The notes beneath the pieces were generated by a model. That model saw only the letters and a program-made list of their open reading frames with translations. It was not told the origin of the DNA and did not search any database. Below are positions 34,065 through 42,802 of a DNA stretch of 64,000 nt, one piece after another (position 1 is the stretch's first letter; each line of letters opens with the position of its first letter). Origin of the DNA: Geodermatophilus saharensis (GTDB taxonomy: Bacteria > Actinomycetota > Actinomycetes > Mycobacteriales > Geodermatophilaceae); contig NZ_FZOH01000003.1 in NCBI RefSeq assembly GCF_900188205.1, forward strand, positions 146,539 to 210,538, given 5' to 3'. The translations under genes and the position numbers were made by a program.

Positions 34065-35266
34065 GCCGAGGGGCCCCGGCCCGACCAGGTCCAGGCGTAC
34101 TTCCCGTCGTCGACGGCGAGGCCGGCCTCGCCGAGGTCGAGGGGCCGGAAGGTGTCGACCATGACCGCGAGCTCGTCGAAGAACTCGACGCCCAGCGAGC
34201 GCTCCACCGCGCCGGGCTGCGGCCCGTGGGAGTGCCCGCCGGGGTGCACCGAGATCGAGCCCTTGCCGATGCCGGAGCCCTTGCGGGCCTCGTAGTCGCC
34301 GTCGACGTAGAACATGATCTCGTCGGAGTCGACGTTGGAGTGGTAGTAGGGCACCGGCACCGCCTGCGGGTGGTAGTCGACCTTCCGCGGCACGAAGTTG
34401 CAGATGACGAAGTTGGCGCCCTCGAAGACCTGGTGCACCGGCGGCGGCTGGTGCACCCGGCCGGTGATCGGCTCGTAGTCGGCGATGTTGAACGCGTACG
34501 GGTAGAGGCAGCCGTCCCAGCCGACGACGTCGAAGGGGTGCTCCGGGACGACGTGCACGGTGCCGCTGAGCCCGCCGGGACCGCTGCCGCGGTGCTTGAC
34601 GTAGACCTCCACGTCGGTGCCCTCGGCCAGCAGCGGCGCGGTGGGGCCGCGCAGGTCGCGCTCGCAGTACGGCGCGTGCTCGAGGAACTGCCCGTACTTC
34701 GACAGGTACCGCTTGGGCGGGGCGATGTGGCTGTTGGCCTCGATCGCGTAGGTGCGCAGCGGCTCGGCGCCGGTCGGGATCCAGCGGTGCGTGACGGTGC
34801 GCGGGATGACCACGTAGTCGCCCTGGCCGACCTCCAGTCCGCCGAAGGTGGTCTCCACGGTGGCGCTGCCACGCTCGACGTAGACGCACTCGTCGCCGGT
34901 GGCGTTGCGGTAGTACGGGCTGGTCAGCGACGACACGGCGTAGGAGATGCGGACGTCGCCGTTGCCGAGCACCAGCCGCCGGCCGGTCACCGGGTCGGTG
35001 GCCTTGTGCTCCTCGCCGGCGAACAGGTCGTGCAGCTTGAGGTGCCGAGGCGTCAGCGGGGCGTTGGGGGTGAGGGTCTGGTCGGGGAGCTCCCAGGGGC
35101 GGGCGTCGACGATCGCCGAGGGGACGCCGCGGTGGTAGAGCAGCGAGGAGTCGGAGGAGAAACCCTCCTCACCCACCAGCTCCTCGGAGTAGAGGCTGCC
35201 GTCGGGGGCGCGGAACTGGGTGTGCCGCTTCGGCGGGACGCTGCCCACCTGCTTGTAGAACGCCAT
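34061..35266 (-). CDS. hmgA: Homogentisate 1,2-dioxygenase
   Basis: HmgA opens the homogentisate ring to maleylacetoacetate using non-haem iron. The 401-residue protein has the family landmarks MAFYKQVGSVPPKRHTQFR, GDYVVIPRTVTHRWIP, FNIADYEPITGRVHQPPPVHQ, the iron-binding region with YYHSNVDSDEIMFYVDG (His and Glu ligands) and HPGGHSHGPQPGA. It starts at ATG 35266 after GGAGG. It is followed by two coupled genes and preceded by a flavin monooxygenase gene at a 20-bp gap, in one operon. Confidence 0.96.
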   Translation of the reverse strand: MAFYKQVGSVPPKRHTQFRAPDGSLYSEELVGEEGFSSDSSLLYHRGVPSAIVDARPWELPDQTLTPNAPLTPRHLKLHDLFAGEEHKATDPVTGRRLVLGNGDVRISYAVSSLTSPYYRNATGDECVYVERGSATVETTFGGLEVGQGDYVVIPRTVTHRWIPTGAEPLRTYAIEANSHIAPPKRYLSKYGQFLEHAPYCERDLRGPTAPLLAEGTDVEVYVKHRGSGPGGLSGTVHVVPEHPFDVVGWDGCLYPYAFNIADYEPITGRVHQPPPVHQVFEGANFVICNFVPRKVDYHPQAVPVPYYHSNVDSDEIMFYVDGDYEARKGSGIGKGSISVHPGGHSHGPQPGAVERSLGVEFFDELAVMVDTFRPLDLGEAGLAVDDGKYAWTWSGRGPSA

Positions 35267-35286
35267 GGGAGTGCCTCCAGGAACGG

Positions 35287-36900
35287 TCAGGCCAGGACAG
35301 GGCTGAGAACCGAGCGGTCGAGCAGCCGGGCCACCGCGGGGGCGACGTCGGCGGAGCGCGTGAGGACGGCCGCCACGTGACCGTCGGGGCGCAGCACCCA
35401 GATCTCGTCCGGGCGGGCGCCGAGCGCGTCGCGCAGGGTGGGGCCGGAGTCGAGATCGCTGATGCGGTGCACGGCGACGGGCAGGTGCGCTGCCAGGGTC
35501 TCCGGCAGGGAGGGCAGCGCGGCGTCGTCCCCGACCAGCACGGTGACTCCGGAACGGGCCAGCTGCCGCAGCCGCCCCGGCTCGGGCCGGCCCGGCACGC
35601 TGATCGGGCAGTCGGGAACCAGGACACCCGGTGCCGGCACGGGGACGTCGCCGCGAGCCGGCCGGCCGGGGAACGGCCGCCGCTCGTCGGGGGTCGTCAG
35701 CGGCGAGTCGACGTACCAGAACGGCTCGGCGAGCCGGCCGGAGTCCACCTGGGCCCGGGCGGCAGCGTCGGTCGCCGCCCGCTCCAGGACGTCCAGGCGG
35801 CGGGCTGCCTCCTCGTCGCTACCCGGCACGAGGAACCGCATGGTGTCGCCGGTGACCGCCAGGTTCTCCAGCGCCGCGGCGTGCCGCTCGTCGTGGTAGC
35901 TGTCCAGGAGCGACTCGGGGGCCCAACCGTGGAGGACGAAGGCGATCTTCCAGGCGGCGTTCTCGGCGTCCAGCACGCCCGAGTTCAGGCCCCGGGCACC
36001 GAAGGGGGAGACGAGGTGCGCCGCGTCGCCGGCGATGAGCACCCGCCCGACCCGCATCCGGTCGACGACCCGGGAGTGGAAGCGGTAGACCGACTTCCAC
36101 ACGATCTCGTAGGGCCGGTCGCCGATCACCTGGCGGATCCGCCGGTCGAGGCCGCCGGAAGCCTCTTCCTCCGCGAGGTCGAAGTGCGGCGGCACCTGCC
36201 AGTCGATGCGGAACGTGGAGTCGGGGCAGGGGTGGATCAGCACCTGCCGGCCGGGGTTCCACTCCGGGTCGAAGTAGAACCGCCGCTCGGTCTCCCAGCC
36301 CGGCATGTCCGTGCGGATGTCGCAGATGAGGAAGTAGTCGTCGAACGTCTCGCCCTCGAAGGTGAGCCCGAGGGCCGCCCGGACCTCGTCACTGCGGGGG
36401 CCGGAGCACGCGACCGTGTACGAGCCTCGCACCGACGTGGCGCCGTTCGCGGTCGCGCACGTGACGGTCACGCCGGACCCGTCCTGCTGGATGGCCGTCA
36501 CGCGGTGCCCCCAGCGGACCTCGATCAGCGGTTCGGCGGCAATGCGCTCGTCGAGCAGCCGCTCGGTCTCGCACTGCGAGATGTTGACGAACGGGGGGAA
36601 TGGGGACTTCCCGCGGTCGGCGAACTGGAAGCTGAAGAGCTCCTTGTCGCGGTGGAACGTCCGGGCGGTCGTCCAGGTGACGCCGCGGCGGGCCACTTCC
36701 GCGCCGACGCCGACGGCGTCCCAGACATCGAGGACGTCGCGCTGCTGGCAGATGGCCTTGCTGCCGATCACGTCCCGCTCGGGGCGCCCGTCCAGGACGA
36801 CGACGGACAGGCCCCAGCGGGCCAGCAGGAGGGCGGTGGTCTGGCCGACCGGACCGCAACCCAGCACCAGGACCGGCGCGCTCGTGGAGGGAGTAGTCAT
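35287..36900 (-). CDS. FAD-dependent aromatic monooxygenase (PHBH/MhpA fold)
   Basis: A 537-residue class A flavoprotein hydroxylase starts at ATG 36900. It has the GxGxxG dinucleotide loop near the N-terminus (VLVLGCGPVGQTTALLLARW), the DG-type middle motif, and the second FAD motif RVLIAGDAAHLVSPFGARGLN. The C-terminal thioredoxin-like tail (about 440-537) is typical of MhpA-like phenol hydroxylases. Directly upstream of hmgA, it is a good candidate for hydroxylating a hydroxyphenylacetate to homogentisate; the exact substrate is inference. It overlaps neither neighbour (8-bp gap from the MBL gene). Confidence 0.9.
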   Translation of the reverse strand: MTTPSTSAPVLVLGCGPVGQTTALLLARWGLSVVVLDGRPERDVIGSKAICQQRDVLDVWDAVGVGAEVARRGVTWTTARTFHRDKELFSFQFADRGKSPFPPFVNISQCETERLLDERIAAEPLIEVRWGHRVTAIQQDGSGVTVTCATANGATSVRGSYTVACSGPRSDEVRAALGLTFEGETFDDYFLICDIRTDMPGWETERRFYFDPEWNPGRQVLIHPCPDSTFRIDWQVPPHFDLAEEEASGGLDRRIRQVIGDRPYEIVWKSVYRFHSRVVDRMRVGRVLIAGDAAHLVSPFGARGLNSGVLDAENAAWKIAFVLHGWAPESLLDSYHDERHAAALENLAVTGDTMRFLVPGSDEEAARRLDVLERAATDAAARAQVDSGRLAEPFWYVDSPLTTPDERRPFPGRPARGDVPVPAPGVLVPDCPISVPGRPEPGRLRQLARSGVTVLVGDDAALPSLPETLAAHLPVAVHRISDLDSGPTLRDALGARPDEIWVLRPDGHVAAVLTRSADVAPAVARLLDRSVLSPVLA

Positions 36901-36908
36901 CGCCGTCG

Positions 36909-37871
36909 TCAGCCCTGCAGCTCGTCCCACACCTGACGGTCGCGCTCCGCCGTCCAGATGACGGGGCGCTCGATGCCGTCCATCTCGTCCCAGATGCGCT
37001 GGACGTCGAAGGGCAGGCAGTGCTCGAAGATCGGCCACTTGCCGTACTTCGGGGCCAGGGCGGTGTGGGTGGCCTCGAAGGCCTGCTTGAGGGTGCCACC
37101 GGCGCGGTGCACGTCGCCGACGGTGCGCTGCATGGTGAGGAGGAAGTCGCGGGTCTGCTCGATCGCGGCATCGACCTGGTCCCGGCCCCGGGCGATGGCG
37201 CCGCGGCCGCCGACGAGCTGGCGGGCGCCGAGGGCCTTGACCCGGTCGAGGGTGCCGGCGGCCCAGTCGAAGTGGAACGCGTCGCCGGTGTAGAGCGCGG
37301 CCTGGGACTCGACCAGGTCGCCGGCGAAGAGGATCTCGTGCTTCGGGATCCAGGCGACGATGTCGCCCTCGGTGTGACCGCGGCCGAGGAACTCGAGCAC
37401 CAGCTCGCCGCGGTCGCCGCCGAGTTCGATGGTCAGCTTGTCGCGGAACGTCATCGTGGGCCAGGTGAGGCCGGGTATGGACTCGGGCTCCTCGAAGAGC
37501 CGTGGCATGCGGCCGTACTCGCTCTCCCAGTCCTGCTGGCCGCGCTCGGCGATCAGGCCCTTGGTCTGCTCGGAGCTGACGATGACCTCGGCGTCGAAGG
37601 CGCTGGCGCCCAGCACGCGGACCGCGTGGTAGTGGCTGAGCACCAGGTAGCGGACCGGCTTGTCGGTGTGCTCGCGCAGCTTGGCCAGCCAGCGGCGGGC
37701 CGCGACGGGGGTGGCCAGCGCCTCGAAGCAGACGAGGAAGTCCTCACCCTCGATGGCACCGAGGTTGGGGTCGCCCTCGGCGGTCAGCGCGTACACGCCG
37801 TCGGCGAGCACCTCGAGGGTCTGCTCCTTGACGCCCAGATCAGCGGAAGAAGCAAAGGGCTTGGTTGCCAT
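36909..37871 (-). CDS. MBL-fold metallohydrolase with altered metal motif
   Basis: A 320-residue metallo-beta-lactamase-fold protein starts at ATG 37871 after GGAG. The canonical HxHxDH zinc motif is replaced by HYHAVR (residues 80-85): both His remain but the Asp and third His positions are Val and Arg. GRGHTEGDIVAW and FAGDLVESQ, which hold the other metal ligands, are intact. It is the first gene of the operon with the aromatic monooxygenase, hmgA and fahA, so a hydrolytic step on an aromatic intermediate (thioester or ester) is possible. A one-metal or non-zinc site is suggested by the altered motif. Confidence 0.85.
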   Translation of the reverse strand: MATKPFASSADLGVKEQTLEVLADGVYALTAEGDPNLGAIEGEDFLVCFEALATPVAARRWLAKLREHTDKPVRYLVLSHYHAVRVLGASAFDAEVIVSSEQTKGLIAERGQQDWESEYGRMPRLFEEPESIPGLTWPTMTFRDKLTIELGGDRGELVLEFLGRGHTEGDIVAWIPKHEILFAGDLVESQAALYTGDAFHFDWAAGTLDRVKALGARQLVGGRGAIARGRDQVDAAIEQTRDFLLTMQRTVGDVHRAGGTLKQAFEATHTALAPKYGKWPIFEHCLPFDVQRIWDEMDGIERPVIWTAERDRQVWDELQG

Positions 37872-38286
37872 GAGGGGATCTCCTGATCCGCCGCCGTTCG
37901 ATAGTCGAACAGCACGTTCCTTTACCGGTTCAACGGTACGGGCGAGTGGCCTGTGACACAAGGGGGGACTGCGAAGTCGCTCGAATGGCGACGTCCGGGT
38001 GCCAAGCGCGTGCTGGGCACCCGGGCGCGGCTGGCCTGGGGGTGGTCGGTCGACCGGCATCCAGGCGGTGTCGATGGAGACGGTCTGGGGGACGGCGGCG
38101 ATCCGGCCGACAGCAGGCATCTCGACGGCCTCCGCGTTGGCCGCCTCGGCCTGCTCGAGGCTGTCGTGGACCAGACGTCGGCCCCGATGACCGGTACGGC
38201 GACGAGCCAGGGATGATCGCGACGACGGTGCCACGGCCGGCGTGTGACCGGTGCGGCCACAGCGCCGACTCGTGATGGGGGGCCGG
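37872..38286. promoter_or_regulatory. 415-bp intergenic region ahead of the homogentisate operon
   Basis: No convincing gene is present; short frames on both strands lack ribosome sites and recognisable motifs. Near the MBL start is the perfect palindrome GTTCGA-TAG-TCGAAC (37896-37910), a likely operator, and a second palindrome ACCG-gttcaa-CGGT (37924-37937). The rest (about 37970-38280) shows nothing I can interpret and may be a worn-out gene. Confidence 0.5.
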
Positions 38287-39120
38287 TCAGGCGGGGCGCG
38301 GGCGGCTCTCGTCCACCCCGGGCACCCGGCCGAAGTCCTGCGCGTAGGCCCCCATCGTCAGGTTCACCAGATCACCGCTCTGCTGATCGAGGCCGAACTG
38401 GATGCCCACGGTGCGCAGGGCGGCCAGGTCGATGAGCACCATGCCCTCGACGCCGACGTTCTTCTCCAGCCAGGAGAACAGATAGGTCTCGTCCCGCAGC
38501 TTCCAGTACGTGGCGCTGTCGGTGTCCCCGACGCCGAGCTCGGCGCCGCCGAGGCACAGCCACGTGAACAGGTTCTCGTTGAGGTAGACGTGGTCGTAGA
38601 CGTCGTCGCTGCTGTAGGCGTACCGGACTCGGTGGCCGATCAGCTCGGTCGTTCGCTGGTGCGCACCGTTGCCGGTGGCGTCGGTTCCGGCGAGCTGCCC
38701 CTGGAACCAGCGCTGACGAGCCAGGTGAGGCTCCGGCCGGAGGCCGAGTTCGCCGACGGTGCCGGTGGCCTGGCCGCTGTCGGTGTCGAGCGCCATGGTG
38801 ACGACGACCGGGTGGTCCTCACCGCTGCGCCGGTAGTGCAGGAAGAACAGGCCCGGCTGCATCTCGAACAGCTCGTAGGTCTCGGACCCGTCGCGTGTCC
38901 CGGCGCCGTCCTGCACCGTCCATCGCAGGGTCTCCGCCTCGAACTCGTGGATCAGCGTGAAGTCCGTGCCAGCCTCGCCCGGAACGCGGCATCGCAGTTC
39001 CAGACGTCGGCCCGCGAGCGCAGCGGACAGCGGTGGGCGGTATTCGTCGAATCCGTCGGCCATCTCGGTCAACGACGCCCAGTCGTCCTTCGCCCAGCTG
39101 AAGGCGGGGGTGGTGGTCAT
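38287..39120 (-). CDS. MoaF-family protein (monoamine regulon-type)
   Basis: A 277-residue protein starts at ATG 39120 after GGAGG. The two lipocalin-like halves typical of MoaF are visible: an N-terminal half with LIHEFEAETLRWTVQDG and FFLHYRRSGEDHPVVVTMALD, and a C-terminal half with LIGHRVRYAYSSDDVYDHVYLNENLFTW and LFSWLEKNVGVEGMVLIDLAAL. The family was first described next to the monoamine oxidase regulon of Klebsiella; despite the name it has no proven molybdopterin role. Here it sits in an amine-oxidase island with an SDR, which supports an amine-related function. Confidence 0.85.
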   Translation of the reverse strand: MTTTPAFSWAKDDWASLTEMADGFDEYRPPLSAALAGRRLELRCRVPGEAGTDFTLIHEFEAETLRWTVQDGAGTRDGSETYELFEMQPGLFFLHYRRSGEDHPVVVTMALDTDSGQATGTVGELGLRPEPHLARQRWFQGQLAGTDATGNGAHQRTTELIGHRVRYAYSSDDVYDHVYLNENLFTWLCLGGAELGVGDTDSATYWKLRDETYLFSWLEKNVGVEGMVLIDLAALRTVGIQFGLDQQSGDLVNLTMGAYAQDFGRVPGVDESRPRPA

Positions 39121-39144
39121 GTCAGGTCCTCCATGGGGATTCGG

Positions 39145-39915
39145 TCAGGGGGTGTCGAAGTCGAGCGGGGGCAGCGCGGAGCGGGCGACGTAGCCGAAGT
39201 CGGACACGATCGGTGACCCGTTGATCGGCGCGCTCACGGGCGAGGCGAGGAAGGCGGCGTGCGCCGCGATCTGCTCGGGCTGCATCACCGGCAGGCCGAC
39301 CCCCGCGAAGCCCTGCGGGCGGCCGAGGTCTGCGCGGGACATCGGGGTGTCCACAACGCCCGGACACAGGCAGTTGACGCGGATGCCGGGGTGATCGACG
39401 GACAACGCCCGGGTGAGCTGGAGGACCGCGCCCTTGGAGGTGCAGTAGGGCGTCATGCCCTCGAACCCGACGAGAGCCGAATCCGACGCGATGAAGACCA
39501 TGGTCCCGACGTCACTTCCGGCCAGCCGGGGAATGCTGTGCTTGGCGACGAGGAAGTTGCCCTTGACGTTGACGGCCATCACCCGGTCCCAGTCCCGCTC
39601 GGACACATCGGCCGCAAGGGTCCCGACCGGACCGGAGACGCCTGCGCAGCCGAGCACGGTGTCCAGCCGGCCGAAGGAGTCGACGGTCCGAGCCACCGCG
39701 TCGGCCACCTCGGCCTCGACGGTGACGTCCGCCTGGACGAACTCGACGGGGAGCCCCCGCTGCCGCAGCCCGTCTACGACGGTCTCGCCGTCGGCGCTGC
39801 GGTCGAGGACGGCCACGCGGGCGCCCTCGGCGAGCAGGGCGTCGACGCAGGCACGCCCGATGCCCGAGGCGCCGCCCGTGACGAGCGCGACGCGGTTCGT
39901 CAGGTGCAGGTCCAC
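39145..39915 (-). CDS. Short-chain dehydrogenase/reductase
   Basis: A 256-residue SDR with the cofactor loop TGGASGIGRA near residue 13, CAGVSGPVG, and the catalytic YxxxK in TPYCTSKGAVLQL (Tyr and Lys intact; Ser in FIASDSALVG). GTG 39915 preceded by CAGGAG is chosen; the upstream 41 codons reach into the operator region and look non-coding. It is in one transcription unit with the MoaF-like gene (24-bp gap) and divergent from tetR. The substrate is unknown; oxidation of an amine-derived alcohol is plausible. Confidence 0.9.
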   Translation of the reverse strand: MDLHLTNRVALVTGGASGIGRACVDALLAEGARVAVLDRSADGETVVDGLRQRGLPVEFVQADVTVEAEVADAVARTVDSFGRLDTVLGCAGVSGPVGTLAADVSERDWDRVMAVNVKGNFLVAKHSIPRLAGSDVGTMVFIASDSALVGFEGMTPYCTSKGAVLQLTRALSVDHPGIRVNCLCPGVVDTPMSRADLGRPQGFAGVGLPVMQPEQIAAHAAFLASPVSAPINGSPIVSDFGYVARSALPPLDFDTP

Positions 39916-40056
39916 GGGTGCTCCTGTCGAGGGAATGCGGCTGCGGCCGGTCGAGATCCACTGGTGAGCGCGGTCGAACGCGACGGTCCCGCCGACATGG
40001 ACTCCGAACATCCCGGGCGGGAGTGACCGCTGGCACACGATGCACGAAGCTCACAG

Positions 40057-40074
40057 AACTGGTCAAGTGGACAG
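40057..40074. promoter_or_regulatory. TetR-type operator, copy 1 (SDR/tetR divergent region)
   Basis: AACTGGTCAAGTGGACAG is the first of three related 18-bp sites. It lies between the divergent SDR and tetR genes. The two other copies are in the permease promoter at 41093-41109 and 41146-41163. Confidence 0.7.
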
Positions 40075-40198
40075 CGAGATTCCGCGAGGGCATGCTCGCT
40101 CGATGTCGGGGACGTCCTCGTGGTCGTGCGAGGCTCGTTGCAGCGAGCGCGGACCTGTGGCACCACCGAACTGGAACTTCGTCGCCGGGAGCTACGCC

Positions 40199-40777
40199 AT
40201 GACTGTCGCCAGGACCTCGCCCCAGCGGGAGGGACCTCGGTACGGAGAGGGGCGGACCGCGCTACTGGCCGCCGCGGTGCATGTGGGTGCGACCCAGGGG
40301 CTGCGTCACCTGACCTACCGCTCGGTCGCGGCGGAGGCAGGCGTGGCCCACGGGCTCGTCGCCCACCACTTCGGTACGCGGGACGCTCTGATCGAAGAGG
40401 CCCTGCAGTACTCCCTCGAGCACGGCGTGGCCTCGCTCAGCTCGGCCCCCGGAAGTGGCGACGTCGAGGCGCTGTTCGTGGGCGTTCAGACGTGGTTCGA
40501 GCAGGAGACCGACGACGCGGTGTTCCAGTACGAGCTCATCCTCGAATCGCGCCGGCGACCGGCCCTCCGCCCTCACGTGGAGCGCCTCTACCAGGCGTAT
40601 CGGGAGGCTCTGCACACCGAGCTGCAAGCCTGTGGTCTGCCCGACGATCCGGACCTGGTGCATCTGGTGTTCGCGGCGCTCGACGGTCTCGTGTTCCAGC
40701 AGGTCTCCCTCGGTGAGACCGAGGCGACGCAGGGGGCGCTCGACCGACTGCGCGGGCTGCTCGGCCGGTTGCGCTGA
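40199..40777 (+). CDS. TetR-family regulator of the amine-oxidase island
   Basis: A 192-residue repressor starts at ATG 40199 after GGGAG. The HTH (about 18-62) has LLAAAVHVGATQGLRHLTYR, SVAAEAGVAHGLVAHHF and GTRDALIEEAL; the C-terminal domain includes FQYELILESRRRPALRPHVE, a TetR_C motif. A decayed copy of the same gene lies at 45395-45841. Three matching operators flank this gene, one on its own divergent promoter and two upstream of the permease, so the regulator likely controls MoaF-SDR, itself and the permease-SDR-oxidase operon. Confidence 0.9.
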   Translation: MTVARTSPQREGPRYGEGRTALLAAAVHVGATQGLRHLTYRSVAAEAGVAHGLVAHHFGTRDALIEEALQYSLEHGVASLSSAPGSGDVEALFVGVQTWFEQETDDAVFQYELILESRRRPALRPHVERLYQAYREALHTELQACGLPDDPDLVHLVFAALDGLVFQQVSLGETEATQGALDRLRGLLGRLR

Positions 40778-41092
40778 GGTAGCTGGGCTCGCACGCCAGG
40801 GCTGTGTCGAGCGCGTCTAGGAGCGATCTCGGCCCACCGCCTGGCGGGCGTGGTCTGAACGCAGGGGCAGCTACCACCCGGCGACCGCGCCGCCGTCGCC
40901 GGCTTCCGCGTCCGGGGATCGCTTCACCATCGCGACTCGGACTGCTGTGGGCCCGGGCGTCCGCCTTGAGGCGCTCGTCGCGCGGGGTCTTCTGAGGAGT
41001 CCTCCGCCGGGGAAACGGACGGGGGAAGGGCTGTAGGCCGCTGACGCGGCCTCCCTCCAGGTCGCGCCGAGCGCTACGGGAAGAATCCCTCG

Positions 41093-41109
41093 CTATCCAC
41101 TTGACCAGT
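41093..41109. promoter_or_regulatory. TetR-type operator, copy 2 (permease promoter)
   Basis: On the minus strand this reads ACTGGTCAAGTGGATAG, differing from copy 1 at one of 17 positions. It overlaps a -35-like TTGACC. Confidence 0.7.
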
Positions 41110-41145
41110 CCCGCCGTGACCGGCACCATCCTGTGTCACCCGTCA

Positions 41146-41163
41146 CTGTCCAACTGGCCAGTT
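41146..41163. promoter_or_regulatory. TetR-type operator, copy 3 (permease promoter)
   Basis: On the minus strand this reads AACTGGCCAGTTGGACAG, 15 of 18 positions as in copy 1, and includes the perfect palindrome AACTGGCCAGTT (41152-41163). Confidence 0.65.
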
Positions 41164-41290
41164 TGGGCCAGGACGGGCTCCATGGCGTTGCCGGTCCCCG
41201 ATCCCGCGGACCCCCGTTGCGTCCGGCTCTGCCACCGCCTCCCCGACGCCCCTCGCGACTTCCTCGGAAGCTCTGCAGGAAGGACCTTCG

Positions 41291-42802
41291 ATGGTCGACA
41301 CCGGTTCCTTCGACGGGCCGAGCCAGCCACTTGCCCCCAGCGGGCAGGACAGGCGCACCGGCCAGGTCCCCACCCAGACAGCCACCCTCATGCAGGGCAG
41401 CGGGCTACGCCGCAATCGGCTGGGGGTGTTCGGCGTGGCCTTCTTCGTCATCGCGGCCGTCGCCCCCATGGCAGCGATCGTCGGCGGATCTCCCGTCGTC
41501 TTCGCCACTGTGGGTCCCGGCACACCCGCGGTGTTCCTCCTGGCTGCACTGCTTTTCGCCGTCTTCAGCGTGGGCTACGTGACGATGAGCCGGCACATCA
41601 CCAACGCCGGCGGATTCGTGGCCTACATCGCCCGCGGCCTCGGCGCTCGCGCGGGCGCCGCTGCTGCTGGGGTGACCGTGCTCTGCTACGTGTCGCTGCT
41701 GTGCGGGTTGTTGAGCCAGTACGGCGTCTTCGCCGAGCAGTTGCTGTCCGTCCGCCTCGGGCTCGACGTCCCCCGCGAGATCATCCTGCTGCTCTCCATC
41801 ATCCTGGTGACCGCCCTGACGGCGCGCGGAGTGGACATGAGCCTGCGCGTCCTGGGTGTGCTGGTGACCATCGAGGTGCTCACCTTCGTGGTTCTGGACC
41901 TGGCGATCCTCGGTGACGGCGGTGGCACCTCCGGAGCGTCCCTGGCGGGGTTCGACCCCGGCAACGTCTTCAATGCCGGGCTCGGCGTGGCGTTCCTGTT
42001 CGCCTTCGCATGCTTCACCGGCTTCGAGGCGACCGTGGTCTTCTCCGAGGAGGCCAAGACCCCACGCCGCACCATCCCGCGGGCCGCTTACCTGTCCATC
42101 GCCTTCATCGGGATCTTCTACGCCTTCACCACCTGGTGCCTGTCGAACGCGGCCGGGCTCGACGCCGTCCAGCAGCAGGCTGGCGACAAGCTCGCCACCG
42201 GCACCTTCGTTCCTGACCTGGCCGGCGAGTACGTGGGCGGCTGGTTCGTCACCCTGCTCGACGTCTTGGTCGTGACCAGCTTCCTGGCGATGCTCATCGG
42301 CTTCGCGAACATGTTCGCCCGCTACCTCTTCGCCCTCGGCCGCGCCGGAGTCCTTCCCGCGTCTCTCGGACGTACTACCGCTCGCAACGGCACGCCGGCC
42401 GTGGCTGCCATCGCCATCGGCGTGATGGAGATTCTCGTGCTGACCGGGTTCGAGCTCGCCGGCGCCGACCCGATCGGGATCACCTTCTTCTGGCTGCTGG
42501 CGCTGGGCACCGTCGCGTTGATCGCCGTCCTCGTCCTCACCTGCGTGGCCATGCTCGCCTTCTTCTCTCGCACCGAGGTGGAGGAGAGCGCCTGGCAGAC
42601 GAAGGCCGCACCGGCCATCGCCCTGATCGGCTTCGCCACCGTGCTGTACCTGGCGATCGCCAACTACGACATCCTGGGCGGAACCGGTGCGGGAAAGTGG
42701 CTGCTGCTGGGCATCCCGCTGTGCGCCGCTGCCGGGTGGGCGCGTGCGACGGTCAAGCGCTCCGTGGACTTCTCCACGGACCTGTCAAGCGGCACCCCGT
42801 GA
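41291..42802 (+). CDS. APC-superfamily permease (amine import)
   Basis: A 503-residue 12-TM transporter starts at ATG 41291 after AGGAAGG. The APC signatures are GVAFFVIAAVAPMAAIVGG, TNAGGFVAYIARGLG, FTGFEATVVFSEEAKTPRRTIPRA (key FEA and RTIPRA) and ANMFARYLFALGRAGVLP. The N-terminal 40 residues are polar and cytoplasmic. It leads the operon permease-SDR-amine oxidase, coupled to the SDR by GTGA, and is preceded by two TetR operators. Uptake of the amine oxidised by the fused oxidase is the likely role. Confidence 0.92.
   Translation: MVDTGSFDGPSQPLAPSGQDRRTGQVPTQTATLMQGSGLRRNRLGVFGVAFFVIAAVAPMAAIVGGSPVVFATVGPGTPAVFLLAALLFAVFSVGYVTMSRHITNAGGFVAYIARGLGARAGAAAAGVTVLCYVSLLCGLLSQYGVFAEQLLSVRLGLDVPREIILLLSIILVTALTARGVDMSLRVLGVLVTIEVLTFVVLDLAILGDGGGTSGASLAGFDPGNVFNAGLGVAFLFAFACFTGFEATVVFSEEAKTPRRTIPRAAYLSIAFIGIFYAFTTWCLSNAAGLDAVQQQAGDKLATGTFVPDLAGEYVGGWFVTLLDVLVVTSFLAMLIGFANMFARYLFALGRAGVLPASLGRTTARNGTPAVAAIAIGVMEILVLTGFELAGADPIGITFFWLLALGTVALIAVLVLTCVAMLAFFSRTEVEESAWQTKAAPAIALIGFATVLYLAIANYDILGGTGAGKWLLLGIPLCAAAGWARATVKRSVDFSTDLSSGTP

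Larger units (their letters stand above)
40778..41290. promoter_or_regulatory. 513-bp region between tetR and the permease gene
   Basis: No gene is supported here. Its right end is the permease promoter: operators at 41093-41109 and 41146-41163, and TTGACC (41101-41106) as a -35 candidate inside the first. The remaining 300 bp contains only short, poorly coding frames. Confidence 0.5.

Noticed and set aside
37946..38280. Short frames in the gap before the MoaF-like gene
   Set aside because: No ribosome site, no recognisable domain and poor codon pattern in each frame; left as unexplained.
40804..40995. 63-residue frame in the gap after tetR
   Set aside because: Lacks a ribosome site and homology; probably chance.
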